64,000 nt of DNA from Bacillus sp. Marseille-Q3570. Lineage in GTDB: Bacteria; Bacillota; Bacilli; Bacillales; Fictibacillaceae. The position numbers and the translations under genes are program-made. The notes under the pieces were generated by a model. It made no database searches. It saw only the letters and a list, made by a program, of their open reading frames with translations, and was not told the DNA's origin. This document shows, one piece after another, positions 18,991-27,508 of this stretch (positions are counted from its first letter, which is position 1; the number at the start of each line of letters is the position of its first letter). The stretch covers positions 372,001 to 436,000 of the forward strand of contig NZ_CAMGYZ010000001.1 of the NCBI RefSeq assembly GCF_946151055.1. The letters are read 5' to 3'.

Positions 18991-19272
18991 TCATTTCAAA
19001 ACCCCTACCAAAATCAATCCTACCCCGATCCCGATCAGCGCTAATTTACTAAACGAGAGATCCGCAGCAATCCCCATCAATCCTAAAGCCATCGTAAAAA
19101 TGAAAATGACGGGCCCGACAAAGGCGAGAGAAGCATTGATGACGACCGCCTTTTGTATTGAATTGAAATGGAGCATCAAGAAAACTGCCGTAAGTTCAAA
19201 GGTTGCAGACAAAAGCCGCAATCCAGCCATATTAAGTACAGTAGAGTTTAAATGATTTAAAAGTTCCTTCAT
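18991..19272 (-). CDS. yqhV: YqhV-family small membrane protein (DUF2619)
   Basis: A 93-residue protein with three hydrophobic segments (LRLLSATFELTAVFLMLHF, AVVINASLAFVGPVIFIFTMAL, FSKLALIGIGVGLILVGVL). It belongs to the conserved, uncharacterised YqhV family that sits just upstream of spoIIIA in Bacillaceae. ATG at 19272 is chosen for its GGAGG six bases upstream; a GTG four codons earlier overlaps that site. Confidence 0.88.
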   Translation of the reverse strand: MKELLNHLNSTVLNMAGLRLLSATFELTAVFLMLHFNSIQKAVVINASLAFVGPVIFIFTMALGLMGIAADLSFSKLALIGIGVGLILVGVLK

Positions 19273-19385
19273 GGCTTCCTCCACTTTTTTTGTACAACCT
19301 ATGTTGGAAAGTGTAGGAATAGACTGATTTTAAACCAAATTGAGATTCGAAAGCGACTTGAGGTCATTGGAGGGCTATTGAGTTC

Positions 19386-19510
19386 GATTTGCAGGTTATT
19401 CTTTATTTTTGTAGATAATTCTAAATTTTTGTAGATCCGGGATGGGTTTTTGTAGATAATTTTAAATTTTTGTAAGTTACACCTTTGTTTTTGTAGATAA
19501 TTCCTTTGGG
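19386..19510. repeat. 20-21-bp periodic array of TTTTTGTAGATAATT
   Basis: Six units whose GTAGAT (or GCAGGT/GTAAGT) cores start at 19391, 19411, 19431, 19452, 19472 and 19493, giving a spacing of 20-21 bp. The conserved part is TTTTTGTAGATAATT; the rest of each unit varies. The period is not a multiple of three, so it is not a coding repeat. It lies in the 595-bp gap between yqhV and efp. Confidence 0.75.
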
Positions 19511-19639
19511 GAGAGATAATCGTTATAGAAGATGATACTATTTTGAGAAAAAGAGCTGAAAGACATCTCCAAATCATATTTCCATTTGATTTTCTGTGAA
19601 TTTCACTTGCTTTTTGCCGTCGATTCGCAAATTTCCTTA

Positions 19640-19792
19640 CTATCTTGAACATGAGGTGTTGGATTCGATGTTCACAAAACGTGGTGGTATTTAGTTGAAG
19701 GTCATTATTATAGTCAAAGATCCATTAATCACTAATACGGGGTCTCGCCTGGCTCACTTTTACCACAGGTTGGCGTAAATTTTCGCAATCAT
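19640..19792. repeat. Degenerate intergenic repeat remnant
   Basis: Words GTGGTGGTATTTAGTTGAAG, TACGGGGTCTCGCCTGGCTC and GTAAATTTTCGCAATC are arranged as in the remnant at 2860-2940, so both derive from one dispersed element. No coding potential is evident. Confidence 0.45.
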
Positions 19793-19838
19793 AAAAAAAG
19801 ACCGACCCTCCACCGGATCAGGTTTGTGGGTCAGTCTC
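19793..19838 (-). terminator. Terminator after efp
   Basis: Minus strand AGACTGACCC pairs with GGGTCGGTCT and is followed by seven T; it lies about 30 nt past the efp stop codon. Confidence 0.8.
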
Positions 19839-19867
19839 TTTTCGCAATCTTTCATTGAATATTGTGA

Positions 19868-20425
19868 TTATGCTCTCGATACATAATCTCCAGAACGGGT
19901 ATCGATGATCAGTACGTCACCTTCATTAATGAAGAATGGCACTTGTACAGTAAGACCTGTTTGCAGGGTAGCTGGCTTCGTTCCACCAGATGCTGTATCC
20001 CCTTTGATTCCAGGTTCTGTTTCTGTCACTTCCAACTCGACTGTGTTCGGAAGTTCTACACCAATTGTTTCACCTTGATACATTTGCACTTGGACCGTCA
20101 TATTTTCAAGAAGATACTTAAGCTCTTCTTCGATTTGAGAAGTTTGAAGTTCAAGCTGCTCATATGTTTCATTGTCCATGAACGTGTGGACATCCCCAGA
20201 AGAATACAGGTATTGCATGCGACGATTGTCGATATGGGCTTTTGCTACCTTTTCACCGCCTCGGAATGTTTTCTCCTGAATGGCTCCAGTACGCAAGTTA
20301 CGAAGCTTAGAACGTACGAATGCAGCACCTTTACCAGGCTTTACGTGTTGGAAGTCAAGGACAGTCCAAATTCCTCCGTCCACTTCTATTGTCAATCCGG
20401 TTTTAAAATCATTAACTGAAATCAT
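19868..20425 (-). CDS. efp: Translation elongation factor P
   Basis: The 185-residue, three-domain tRNA mimic rescues ribosomes stalled at polyproline. The loop lysine sits in [20 protein letters not shown] at position 32, the residue modified in Bacillus. C-terminal [17 protein letters not shown] closes the OB fold. The upstream gene is pepP (yqhT), as in B. subtilis. Confidence 0.97.
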   Translation of the reverse strand: MISVNDFKTGLTIEVDGGIWTVLDFQHVKPGKGAAFVRSKLRNLRTGAIQEKTFRGGEKVAKAHIDNRRMQYLYSSGDVHTFMDNETYEQLELQTSQIEEELKYLLENMTVQVQMYQGETIGVELPNTVELEVTETEPGIKGDTASGGTKPATLQTGLTVQVPFFINEGDVLIIDTRSGDYVSRA

Positions 20426-20443
20426 TTCGTTTCCTCCTGTTTT

Positions 20444-21511
20444 TTACTCACCAATGATGAATAATTCTTTTGATGATGTTGATAATTTTTCACAGCCAGT
20501 TTCGGTAATGACAACATCGTCTTCAATCCGTACTCCGCCATGTCCAGATACATAGATCCCTGGCTCTACTGTTACGACCATCCCTGGCTTAAGAACTGTA
20601 TCAACCTTAAAGGAAAGTCCTGGTCCTTCGTGCACATCCAACCCGATTCCGTGTCCAGTCGAATGGCCGAAATTTTCGCCATATCCTTTTTCCTTGATGT
20701 AATCTCTCGTCAGTGCATCCGCTTCTCTACCCGTCATACCCGGTTTCAAGCCTTCTAATCCTCTCAATTGGGCGTCAAGGACGATCTGATGGATTTCTTT
20801 CATTTTATCACTTGGTTTTCCAACAGCAATTGTACGAGTGATGTCAGAACAGTATCCTTTGTAAAGTGCTCCGAAGTCCAGAGTGACCATATCACCCTTT
20901 TCAATCACTTTTTCAGTGGCGACACCATGCGGTAAAGATGAACGTACACCTGATGCTACAATGATATCAAATGAAGATGAGGTTGCTCCATTTTTTCTCA
21001 TGAAAAATTCAAGTTCATTCGAAACGTCAATTTCTTTCATGCCAGGTTTTATAAACGTCAATATATGTTCAAAAGTCTTATCAGCAAGCTCAGCTGCTTC
21101 TTTTATTATTTTCAATTCGTCTTCATCTTTTACAAGACGTAATTTTTCTACCATTCCTGAGACAGGTACAAGTTCGCCTTCCACTTTGTCATTATAAGCC
21201 TGGTGTACTGCATATGTAAGATGATCTTGTTCGAATCCCAGCTTCGTAATGCCCATTTTCTTCGCCTGAACAGCAACTTCATCAGGAATCATCGCAGTAT
21301 GTTTGACGATTTCATATCCTCTGGCTTGCTCGTTCGCTTGATCGATGTACCTGAAATCTGTAATCAACTTCGCTTCCGTATCAGAGATCAGCACAACACC
21401 CGAAGACCCCGTAAACTGGCTGATATAACGGCGGTTACTTGCACTTGTAATCAACATTCCGTCAATTCCATATTCACTGAATAATCCTCTTAAACGTTCA
21501 ATTCGATTCAA
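20444..21511 (-). CDS. yqhT: Xaa-Pro aminopeptidase (M24 family, YqhT)
   Basis: A 355-residue metallopeptidase removing N-terminal residues ahead of proline. A creatinase-like N-domain (1-125) precedes the pita-bread catalytic domain with metal ligands in TLDFGALYKGYCSDITRT, HSTGHGIGLDVHEGP, VTVEPGIYV and VRIEDDVVI. The start is a TTG at 21511 overlapping the aroQ stop (TTGA), with GAGGGGG seven bases upstream. Pairing with efp is conserved in the family. Confidence 0.95.
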   Translation of the reverse strand: MNRIERLRGLFSEYGIDGMLITSASNRRYISQFTGSSGVVLISDTEAKLITDFRYIDQANEQARGYEIVKHTAMIPDEVAVQAKKMGITKLGFEQDHLTYAVHQAYNDKVEGELVPVSGMVEKLRLVKDEDELKIIKEAAELADKTFEHILTFIKPGMKEIDVSNELEFFMRKNGATSSSFDIIVASGVRSSLPHGVATEKVIEKGDMVTLDFGALYKGYCSDITRTIAVGKPSDKMKEIHQIVLDAQLRGLEGLKPGMTGREADALTRDYIKEKGYGENFGHSTGHGIGLDVHEGPGLSFKVDTVLKPGMVVTVEPGIYVSGHGGVRIEDDVVITETGCEKLSTSSKELFIIGE

Positions 21512-21951
21512 TTTTCTTCCCCCTCTAAATATTGTAAAAGTCCTTTTAATGCAAGTTCATACCCTCCACTGCCGAAACCAGAGACCTGTCCGATTGCAAC
21601 TTCTGCAATGACAGAGGTATGTCTGAAAGATTCACGTGCATATATATTGGATAAGTGAACTTCCACTGCTGGTATGTCGACACTCGCGATTGCATCCCTG
21701 ATGGCATAACTGTAATGTGTAAATGCTCCTGGATTGAGTATCAGCCCATTGTACTCGTCAACTGATTGATGAATCCAGTCAATCAGATCCCCTTCATGAT
21801 TGGATTGCCGATAGTCAATTTCACATCCGTTTGTCTTCGCTGTCGATTGGAGATCACTCATGATTTGCTCTAAGGTCTTGTGTCCATAAATTTCTGGTTC
21901 CCGTTTGCCTAAACGATTAAGGTTTGGACCGTTCAACACCATTATTCTCAT
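21508..21951 (-). CDS. aroQ: Type II 3-dehydroquinate dehydratase
   Basis: A 147-residue dodecameric enzyme of the shikimate pathway. Visible are VLNGPNLNRLGKREPEIYG with the catalytic tyrosine at the end, the ILNPGAFTHYSYAIRDAI substrate loop and EVHLSNIYARESFR with the catalytic histidine. Orthologue of YqhS; overlaps yqhT by 4 nt. Confidence 0.96.
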   Translation of the reverse strand: MRIMVLNGPNLNRLGKREPEIYGHKTLEQIMSDLQSTAKTNGCEIDYRQSNHEGDLIDWIHQSVDEYNGLILNPGAFTHYSYAIRDAIASVDIPAVEVHLSNIYARESFRHTSVIAEVAIGQVSGFGSGGYELALKGLLQYLEGEEN

Positions 21952-22034
21952 TATGTAACTTCTCTCCTTTACCGGAATAGGAGTCTTTAATGTGGATAGA
22001 AATTCAGCTGTTTTGATTACGCTTTCTTTAAAAA

Positions 22035-22064
22035 GAAAAAATAGAATGTTCCACGGAACATTCT
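22035..22064 (-). terminator. Terminator after yqhR
   Basis: Minus strand AGAATGTTCC / GGAACATTCT, a perfect 10-bp stem with a two-base gap, followed by ATTTTTTC. It separates yqhR from aroQ. Confidence 0.85.
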
Positions 22065-22090
22065 ATCATAGCTAGTGGTTTTTGGATAGT

Positions 22091-22621
22091 TCAATGCCCT
22101 TCTTGACGCGCTTTGGTAAGCTCATCATACTCGAACGAAATTGAAAAGCCGATGAACAATCCGTAAAGCACATAAAGGCTTAAAGTGGTGGTTAATGTAT
22201 TTTTTCCTAATTCTTGAATAGGCTCTAGAGTCGGAAACATCGGTCTCAATAAATAGAAGACGATTCCCCAGAGCACTATTCCATATATCACACCGGTTAT
22301 CATATGCTTGAACTTTGCCAGAAGGATTTTATAAACCAACGCTACCAACATCGATAAAAATCCAATCACAAGAATCCCGATCCAATTTCCTAAAGCTTTA
22401 TCTTTCCACTCAGCAACTACCCATGGTGAAAGGACGAGAGCAGGTTTGATTTTCGTGAAATTCAAGGCGTATAAAAGATAACCGATCAGACTCCAAAATA
22501 AACCGCCGACGAACCCGATGGTCAAAACCCTTCCTGTAAATGATACCTGCCTTTCTTTTTGATTCTGTTCCAGGGGTTCATTGTGATCCTTTTCTTCTCT
22601 TTTGTTTCGTTCAGACTCCAT
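22091..22621 (-). CDS. yqhR: YqhR-family membrane protein
   Basis: A 176-residue protein with a charged N-terminal tail and four membrane helices (VLTIGFVGGLFWSLIGYLLY, WIGILVIGFLSMLVALVYKI, ITGVIYGIVLWGIVFYLL, TLSLYVLYGLFIGFSI). It is conserved in Bacillaceae with unknown function. Position next to aroQ and divergent from yqhQ matches the B. subtilis neighbourhood. Confidence 0.88.
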   Translation of the reverse strand: MESERNKREEKDHNEPLEQNQKERQVSFTGRVLTIGFVGGLFWSLIGYLLYALNFTKIKPALVLSPWVVAEWKDKALGNWIGILVIGFLSMLVALVYKILLAKFKHMITGVIYGIVLWGIVFYLLRPMFPTLEPIQELGKNTLTTTLSLYVLYGLFIGFSISFEYDELTKARQEGH

Positions 22622-22927
22622 TTTCGCACCTCCAGAGTTTGTTCATGCGACTTTCGTTAATTTACAATTGAAAAAAACCTGTTTAAAAGTGTTAAATCAA
22701 TGGGAAGAGGGAAAATATAAATGAATGATCAAAATGCTCATACTTTTTAACCATTTTTTGTTGGCAAGTTCCAGCGGTTCTCTGTTAATATGTTCCTTTT
22801 TACAGGAAGTTATTAGCTTGCAGAAATTTGAAAATTGGATAACAAGAAGTCCACACGTATAGCGGATTGCCAGACTATCATGTAGAATAGAGTTAGAATG
22901 GTAATGCATAGATAGGTTGGTGGATGA
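22622..22927. other. Divergent promoter region yqhR/yqhQ
   Basis: A 306-bp AT-rich space between divergently oriented yqhR and yqhQ; it must hold both promoters. No repeat, RNA or additional gene could be supported. Confidence 0.4.
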
Positions 22928-23887
22928 ATGTCTAAACAAAAAGCTCCAGCATATGGCGGCCAGGCTGTAATGGAAGGTGTCATGTTCGCTGGAAAACACA
23001 CGTATGTAACAGCAATTCGGAGAAAAGACGATTCACTCGAGTACTTCGAAGTGCCAAAAAAACATCGCCCCGTTCTAAACTCTCTAAAAAAAATACCATT
23101 GATCCGAGGGTTTGTGGCAATCATTGAAGCAAGTGCAAATGGTGTAAAGCACTTGAATTTTTCTACAGATAGATATGATGTAGCACCAGAAGATGACGAA
23201 AAAGTATTACAAGAAAATAAACCATCGAAACTAACTTTGATTCTCGGAACTGCCGTGATTGGTGTCCTATCGTTCCTTTTAGGTAAATTCCTGTTCACAT
23301 TGCTGCCGGCGATTGCTGCTGAAGCATTTCGACCGATTCCTATATTTTCAGGACATGCTGGACAGAATATTATTGAAGGCATCCTTAAATTAACCTTATT
23401 GCTTTCATACTTGTATTTCATATCGATGACACCTTTGATCAAACGGGTTTTTCAGTATCATGGCGCCGAGCATAAAGTCATTAACGCTTATGAAAACAAA
23501 TTACCTTTGACAGTTGAAAATGTTCAAGCCCAATCAAGGCTCCACTATCGATGTGGAAGTAGTTTCATACTGTTCACTGTAATCATCGGCGTCTTCATTT
23601 ACTTACTTGTCCCTTCAGATCCATTATGGCTCAGATTGATTTCCAGAGTAGCACTGATACCAGTAGTATTAGGTGTATCTTATGAAGTGCTGCAGGGTAC
23701 AAATAAGTTAAGAAATGTTCCAATATTACGTTACCTCGGCTATCCTGGCTTATGGTTACAGTTACTGACAACCAAAGAACCTACTGATAAACAGACTGAA
23801 GTCGCTATTGCCTCATTCAATGAAATGCTTAAAAGGGACGGCGAATACGAGAAGGCAACAGCTGAAGAAACGATCAAAGTGGTTTAA
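22928..23887 (+). CDS. yqhQ: YqhQ, DUF1385 membrane protein
   Basis: A 319-residue DUF1385 protein: AYGGQAVMEGVMFAGKHTYVTAIR at the N-terminus, two central membrane helices, then FQYHGAEHKVINAYEN and SRLHYRCGSSFILFTVI with conserved His/Cys. The EHKxxxxYE and HxRCGT-like motifs suggest a metal- or heme-type site, but function is unknown. First gene of a plus-strand pair with yqhP. Confidence 0.9.
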   Translation: MSKQKAPAYGGQAVMEGVMFAGKHTYVTAIRRKDDSLEYFEVPKKHRPVLNSLKKIPLIRGFVAIIEASANGVKHLNFSTDRYDVAPEDDEKVLQENKPSKLTLILGTAVIGVLSFLLGKFLFTLLPAIAAEAFRPIPIFSGHAGQNIIEGILKLTLLLSYLYFISMTPLIKRVFQYHGAEHKVINAYENKLPLTVENVQAQSRLHYRCGSSFILFTVIIGVFIYLLVPSDPLWLRLISRVALIPVVLGVSYEVLQGTNKLRNVPILRYLGYPGLWLQLLTTKEPTDKQTEVAIASFNEMLKRDGEYEKATAEETIKVV

Positions 23888-23906
23888 TTTTTTAAGGAGG
23901 TGAGTC

Positions 23907-24302
23907 TTGTTGTTTCGAAAGTTCAACGTATTAGTCATGTTGATACTGGGTCTTGCAGCATTTGGCTTTGTTAACACCGTCATTACGAATCCAATGTACC
24001 TTGTACGGATGGTACTCATTATCGCTGCAGTCGGTGGAATCTTTTACTTCTTATATAAACGATTCCTCGCAAAGCGGTTTGGAGGCGGTGGCGGTAAGGA
24101 TGTTAATAAGTACAAGCAAGCGGCTCGCTATTCCGCAAAGAAATATCAAAACCAACCAGGCAATGTAATGAAAAAACCGCCAAAGATAAAGCCAAATCCA
24201 CAGACGAAATCCTCCGTTTCTAAAAAGAAAAAACGTGCGAACGATCATAACTTCAAAGTCATTGAAGGAAAAAAAGGGAAAAAGAAAAATCGAGCATTAT
24301 AG
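23907..24302 (+). CDS. yqhP: YqhP / SA1362-family small membrane protein
   Basis: A 131-residue protein: two N-terminal membrane helices (FNVLVMLILGLAAFGFVNTV, LVRMVLIIAAVGGIFYFLY), a glycine turn, and a very basic tail (KKPPKIKPNP, SKKKKRAND, KKGKKKNR). The start is TTG at 23907 with AAGGAGG six bases upstream. The coding end forms half of a terminator hairpin and overlaps yqhO tail to tail. Confidence 0.87.
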   Translation: MLFRKFNVLVMLILGLAAFGFVNTVITNPMYLVRMVLIIAAVGGIFYFLYKRFLAKRFGGGGGKDVNKYKQAARYSAKKYQNQPGNVMKKPPKIKPNPQTKSSVSKKKKRANDHNFKVIEGKKGKKKNRAL

Positions 24303-24318
24303 GATGCTCGATTTTTTT
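24286..24318. terminator. Bidirectional terminator inside the ends of yqhP and yqhO
   Basis: AAATCGAGCA (ending 24296) pairs with TGCTCGATTT (24305-24314), with A and T runs on either side so it works in both directions. The stop codons of both convergent genes lie in the hairpin, so each mRNA ends almost at its stop codon. Confidence 0.85.
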
Positions 24319-25229
24319 GTGGAAATTTGCGCTTGCGGACGATAATGTCGCCAGCTTCTTAAGAATTTCTCCGTACTTTCAATTCCAAAATCAGTGAGTT
24401 CATCTATCACTTCTGCTGAAAGATCAAAATTGATCATTGAAATTTGTTTTACTGGGATGAAAACGATGTCGGCACTGTGGGCCTCTGATATATGACGCGC
24501 ATCATGCGCATCCATCATCGTATCAAACAGACCATGGAAAAGGGAAATCGCATTTTTGACATCATTCGGTTTTTGTTCGAACTGGGAAGGCTTTAATTGG
24601 AAACCGAGGGTTGGCCGTTTAATTTTTGTTTTTCCATCCTGGAACAACCAAATCGGAAAATTACTTAATACACCGCCATCGACGATAAAATTCTTCTTTC
24701 CTGTCGCATCATATATTTTCATCGGATCAAAAAAATAAGGGATACTCGCACTCATTCGTACTGCTTTAGCGATTTTGAAGCGTTCCGGTAAGATCCCGTA
24801 CCTTTCAAGATCATCTGGTAAGACGATCAATCGTCCATTTGTGATATCCGATGCGATGATTTTCAGGGAGCCTTCTGGTAAATCCCCAAACGTATTTATC
24901 CCTTTTGCAGCAAGTACTTCTTCAACCCATTGCTCCAATCGTTTCCCTTTATAAAGACCTAATTTCCAATACAATGTGAGCCATTTCATGAAAGGAAAAG
25001 CGACGGATAGCCTCCTGGGGTCAAGAAATTCTCTTAAATCAACTTTATGCAATAGATCTTTGATTTCATCTGATTTATACCCAACTGCAACCAAAGCAGC
25101 AAAAATGGCACCCGCACTTGTGCCTGCAGCCCTTTTGAAAGTGATCCCCTTCTGTTCTGCAGCTTTTAAACCACCAATAAATGCAATTGCTCTAACACCG
25201 CCACCAGAGAAAACGCCATCCACATCCAT
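24297..25229 (-). CDS. yqhO: Patatin-like phospholipase YqhO
   Basis: A 310-residue patatin-family lipid acyl hydrolase. The oxyanion glycines are in VDGVFSGGGVRAIAFIGG at the N-terminus, the catalytic serine in GTSAGAIFAALVAVG (GxSxG), and the aspartate of the dyad in IVDGGVLSNFPIWLF (DGG). ATG at 25229 follows AGGAGGGGTG; the longer frame upstream has no ribosome site. Substrate unknown. Confidence 0.9.
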   Translation of the reverse strand: MDVDGVFSGGGVRAIAFIGGLKAAEQKGITFKRAAGTSAGAIFAALVAVGYKSDEIKDLLHKVDLREFLDPRRLSVAFPFMKWLTLYWKLGLYKGKRLEQWVEEVLAAKGINTFGDLPEGSLKIIASDITNGRLIVLPDDLERYGILPERFKIAKAVRMSASIPYFFDPMKIYDATGKKNFIVDGGVLSNFPIWLFQDGKTKIKRPTLGFQLKPSQFEQKPNDVKNAISLFHGLFDTMMDAHDARHISEAHSADIVFIPVKQISMINFDLSAEVIDELTDFGIESTEKFLRSWRHYRPQAQISTKKSSIL

Positions 25230-25319
25230 CGTTTCACCCCTCCTCATTTTATATATGACTGAATGAGAAAAGGCATTCATACAGAAACCTTTATATCTTT
25301 ATGGAACTTGATTCAATGA

Positions 25320-25393
25320 TCTAGACCAAGGAAACCTTTGCATAGCCAAACCTTAACGCAGGCTCAGTCTTATTTACCTTTAGAAGGAAAAAT
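25320..25393. repeat. Short dispersed repeat, weak copy
   Basis: CTTTGCATAGCCAAACCTTAACGCAGGCTCAGTCTTA matches, with changes, the first half of the short repeats at 51206 and 60965. It lies immediately left of MITE copy B. Confidence 0.4.
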
Positions 25394-25408
25394 ACCTCTA
25401 AATATAAT

Positions 25409-25769
25409 GGCTCTTTTCTAAAAGATTATTGCTATTAAGTCTTTTTTTAAAATTCACCTTGTGCAAGTTAATTGGGGAGGGAAGGTGCGAGACCCCTCGA
25501 AATTGAAAATCGCATTTTCTTCGTGCCATGTAACACTGCTGAAGCTTACCTTGTCCTACGGAATCAGCTGGACAGGTGAAACCATTCAATGTCGCAACGG
25601 GACGAGTGGGCTCGCCGCACGCCTCCCGGAAAGCGAGCATCCTGGAGCTGAAATCAACGACTTTTAAAGAAAACTTGACGAGACCAAGCCTTTTGTAGGT
25701 CGAGCCTTAGTTGCCCTTATACTGAAGAAAGTATTTTATACTTTCTTTAAGTGCAAGAGCAAAACAGCC
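25409..25769 (-). mobile_element. MITE-like element, copy B (ISL3-type ends)
   Basis: A 361-bp member of the family described at 544. It starts GGCTCTTTTCTAAAAGATT on the plus strand and ends AAAACAGCC. The flanks AATATAAT (25401-25408) and AATATAAA (25770-25777) are an 8-bp target duplication with one change. Part of the GC-rich interior is deleted relative to copy A. Lies between yqhO and mntR. Confidence 0.75.
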
Positions 25770-25797
25770 AATATAAAAAACAACCACAACACCTAGG

Positions 25798-26232
25798 CTA
25801 TGATTGTTCCTGTTCTTCTTCATTTTTTCGTTGTACTTCCCGTAATCCGTCAATACGAGACGTATCTTCATCAAAATACTGGACCAAGTCGCCGATGCGG
25901 TCGATCGCATTCCAGCTTAAGTGATGTTCAATTCCCTCAACATCTTCATAAATGTTTTCTTGATCCACTCCGATGACCTTCAGGAAATCTTCCAATAGTT
26001 CATGTCGATATACAAGACGTTTCCCAAGTTTCTTTCCATTCGGTGTAAGTACGAATCCACGATATTTTTCATAAACGACATATTTGCCTTTATCCAGCTT
26101 CTGTACCATTTTCGTAACCGATGATGGGTGAACTTCCAAAGCTTCTGCAATATCTGAAACTCTTGCGTATCCTTTTTCATCAATCAACTGGTATATTCGT
26201 TCAATATAATCCTCCATACTTGGAGTTGGCAT
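25798..26232 (-). CDS. mntR: Manganese transport regulator MntR
   Basis: A 144-residue DtxR-family repressor. The winged helix is [28 protein letters not shown] with [12 protein letters not shown] as recognition helix. Metal ligands fit: Asp/Glu in MEDYIE near the N-terminus, His in VYRHELLE, and Glu/Glu/His in VEGIEHHLS. It represses Mn uptake genes when Mn is plentiful. ATG at 26232 is fixed by GGAGGGG seven bases upstream. No Mn transporter is adjacent. Confidence 0.95.
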   Translation of the reverse strand: MPTPSMEDYIERIYQLIDEKGYARVSDIAEALEVHPSSVTKMVQKLDKGKYVVYEKYRGFVLTPNGKKLGKRLVYRHELLEDFLKVIGVDQENIYEDVEGIEHHLSWNAIDRIGDLVQYFDEDTSRIDGLREVQRKNEEEQEQS

Positions 26233-26333
26233 GTTCTTCCCCTCCAATACCGCTGATTTTGTGTATTATACAAAATCAAAGCATACTAAAAGGATACAAT
26301 AATAATTTACAAGTGACAAGCATTCTCGGTGTC

Positions 26334-27359
26334 TTAAGTGAAGTACTCGATCCGGGCTTCTGGAAAGTATTGATGGATGTAATTTTCGATTGTCTCTCTT
26401 AATTCTTGAGCCTCATCTTTTTGATATACATACTTACCGATCCCATATCTCCCCCATTTGTATTTTCGTTTTTCTTCATCCATTTCCAGTTTGCTTTTTG
26501 GATATCGCTTTTGGATGACTTTCTTTGCTGGTTTTGTAAAACGATGCTGGATCAATTCAAACGTGATGTTTGAAAAATGCTTCCTGGGAATTGTGTTGTT
26601 GATTTCATCAAACATTTCCTTATACCCTTCTTGCCAATCCTCGTGAAGATAAAGTGGAGCTACGACAAAACCTAAAGGATAACCCGCTTCAACGACTTTT
26701 TTTGCGGCTCCTAACCGATCTTTTAATGAAGAGGTTGCCATTTCAAAATTTTTGATAACCCATTGGCTGTTCACACTGAAACGAAACCTTGTATTTCCGT
26801 TATGGGCTGCATCTAGAAGATGATCGACATGATGGTATTTCGTCGTGAATCTTAGTCGTCCAAGTTCCGTCTCGCCAATGAATTGAATCGTCTTTTTCAA
26901 TGAATGTGTCAAGTGATCGATACCGACGATGTCTGATGTACACGACGCTTCAAACCTGGTTATTTCAGGTTTACGCTCATCGATATATTTTTGTGCCTGT
27001 TCAAAGATTTCATCCAGGTTGACGTATGTGCGGATATATGGCTTGCTCCCTAATGTCGTCTGTAAGTAGCAATAATGGCAATGACCCATACAACCTGTCG
27101 CAAGAGGAATCGCATATTCAGCTGATGGTTTTGACGTATCGAACTTCAGGGTTTTCCGAATCCCGATGACAAGTGTTGACTTGGCATTCCGATATTTTTG
27201 CAGCTCGTTTTCACCAGGGAGATTTCGCACCTGGTTATGGGAAGTGGTCTCACGGATCTCGAGCCCCATCTTCTCGAATTTATCCTTAAGAATCCGGCCT
27301 TGTTCGTACTCGAGAGCTTTCGGTTCGATATACACTAATTGCGGAACGAAGGGTTTCAA
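26334..27359 (-). CDS. splB: Spore photoproduct lyase
   Basis: The 341-residue radical-SAM enzyme reverses the spore photoproduct (5-thyminyl-5,6-dihydrothymine) during germination. The [4Fe-4S] motif is ATGCMGHCHYCYLQT near residue 90 (CxxxCxxC). The conserved ELIQHRFTKPAKKVIQKRYP and a C-terminal KWGRYGIGKY follow. TTG at 27359 is chosen because AGAGGTG lies at good spacing and relatives begin KPFVPQLVYIEP; GTG at 27404 has no ribosome site. No splA precedes it. Confidence 0.96.
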   Translation of the reverse strand: MKPFVPQLVYIEPKALEYEQGRILKDKFEKMGLEIRETTSHNQVRNLPGENELQKYRNAKSTLVIGIRKTLKFDTSKPSAEYAIPLATGCMGHCHYCYLQTTLGSKPYIRTYVNLDEIFEQAQKYIDERKPEITRFEASCTSDIVGIDHLTHSLKKTIQFIGETELGRLRFTTKYHHVDHLLDAAHNGNTRFRFSVNSQWVIKNFEMATSSLKDRLGAAKKVVEAGYPLGFVVAPLYLHEDWQEGYKEMFDEINNTIPRKHFSNITFELIQHRFTKPAKKVIQKRYPKSKLEMDEEKRKYKWGRYGIGKYVYQKDEAQELRETIENYIHQYFPEARIEYFT

Positions 27360-27508
27360 GTAAATCACCTCTCCCTTATTATGGTCGAGACCTTTGATTT
27401 CCACTTATGTATTAAATGGCAATCCATCAGCAGGAAAAATGATGCAAGCATTTGTATCCATTCGTCACCACAAACTATATTAAAGCATCAAGGAAGGAGG
27501 TAATCATC

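Noticed and set aside
27360-27470. Sigma-G promoter for splB
   Set aside because: Weak -35 and -10 look-alikes only; spacing and sequence were not convincing.
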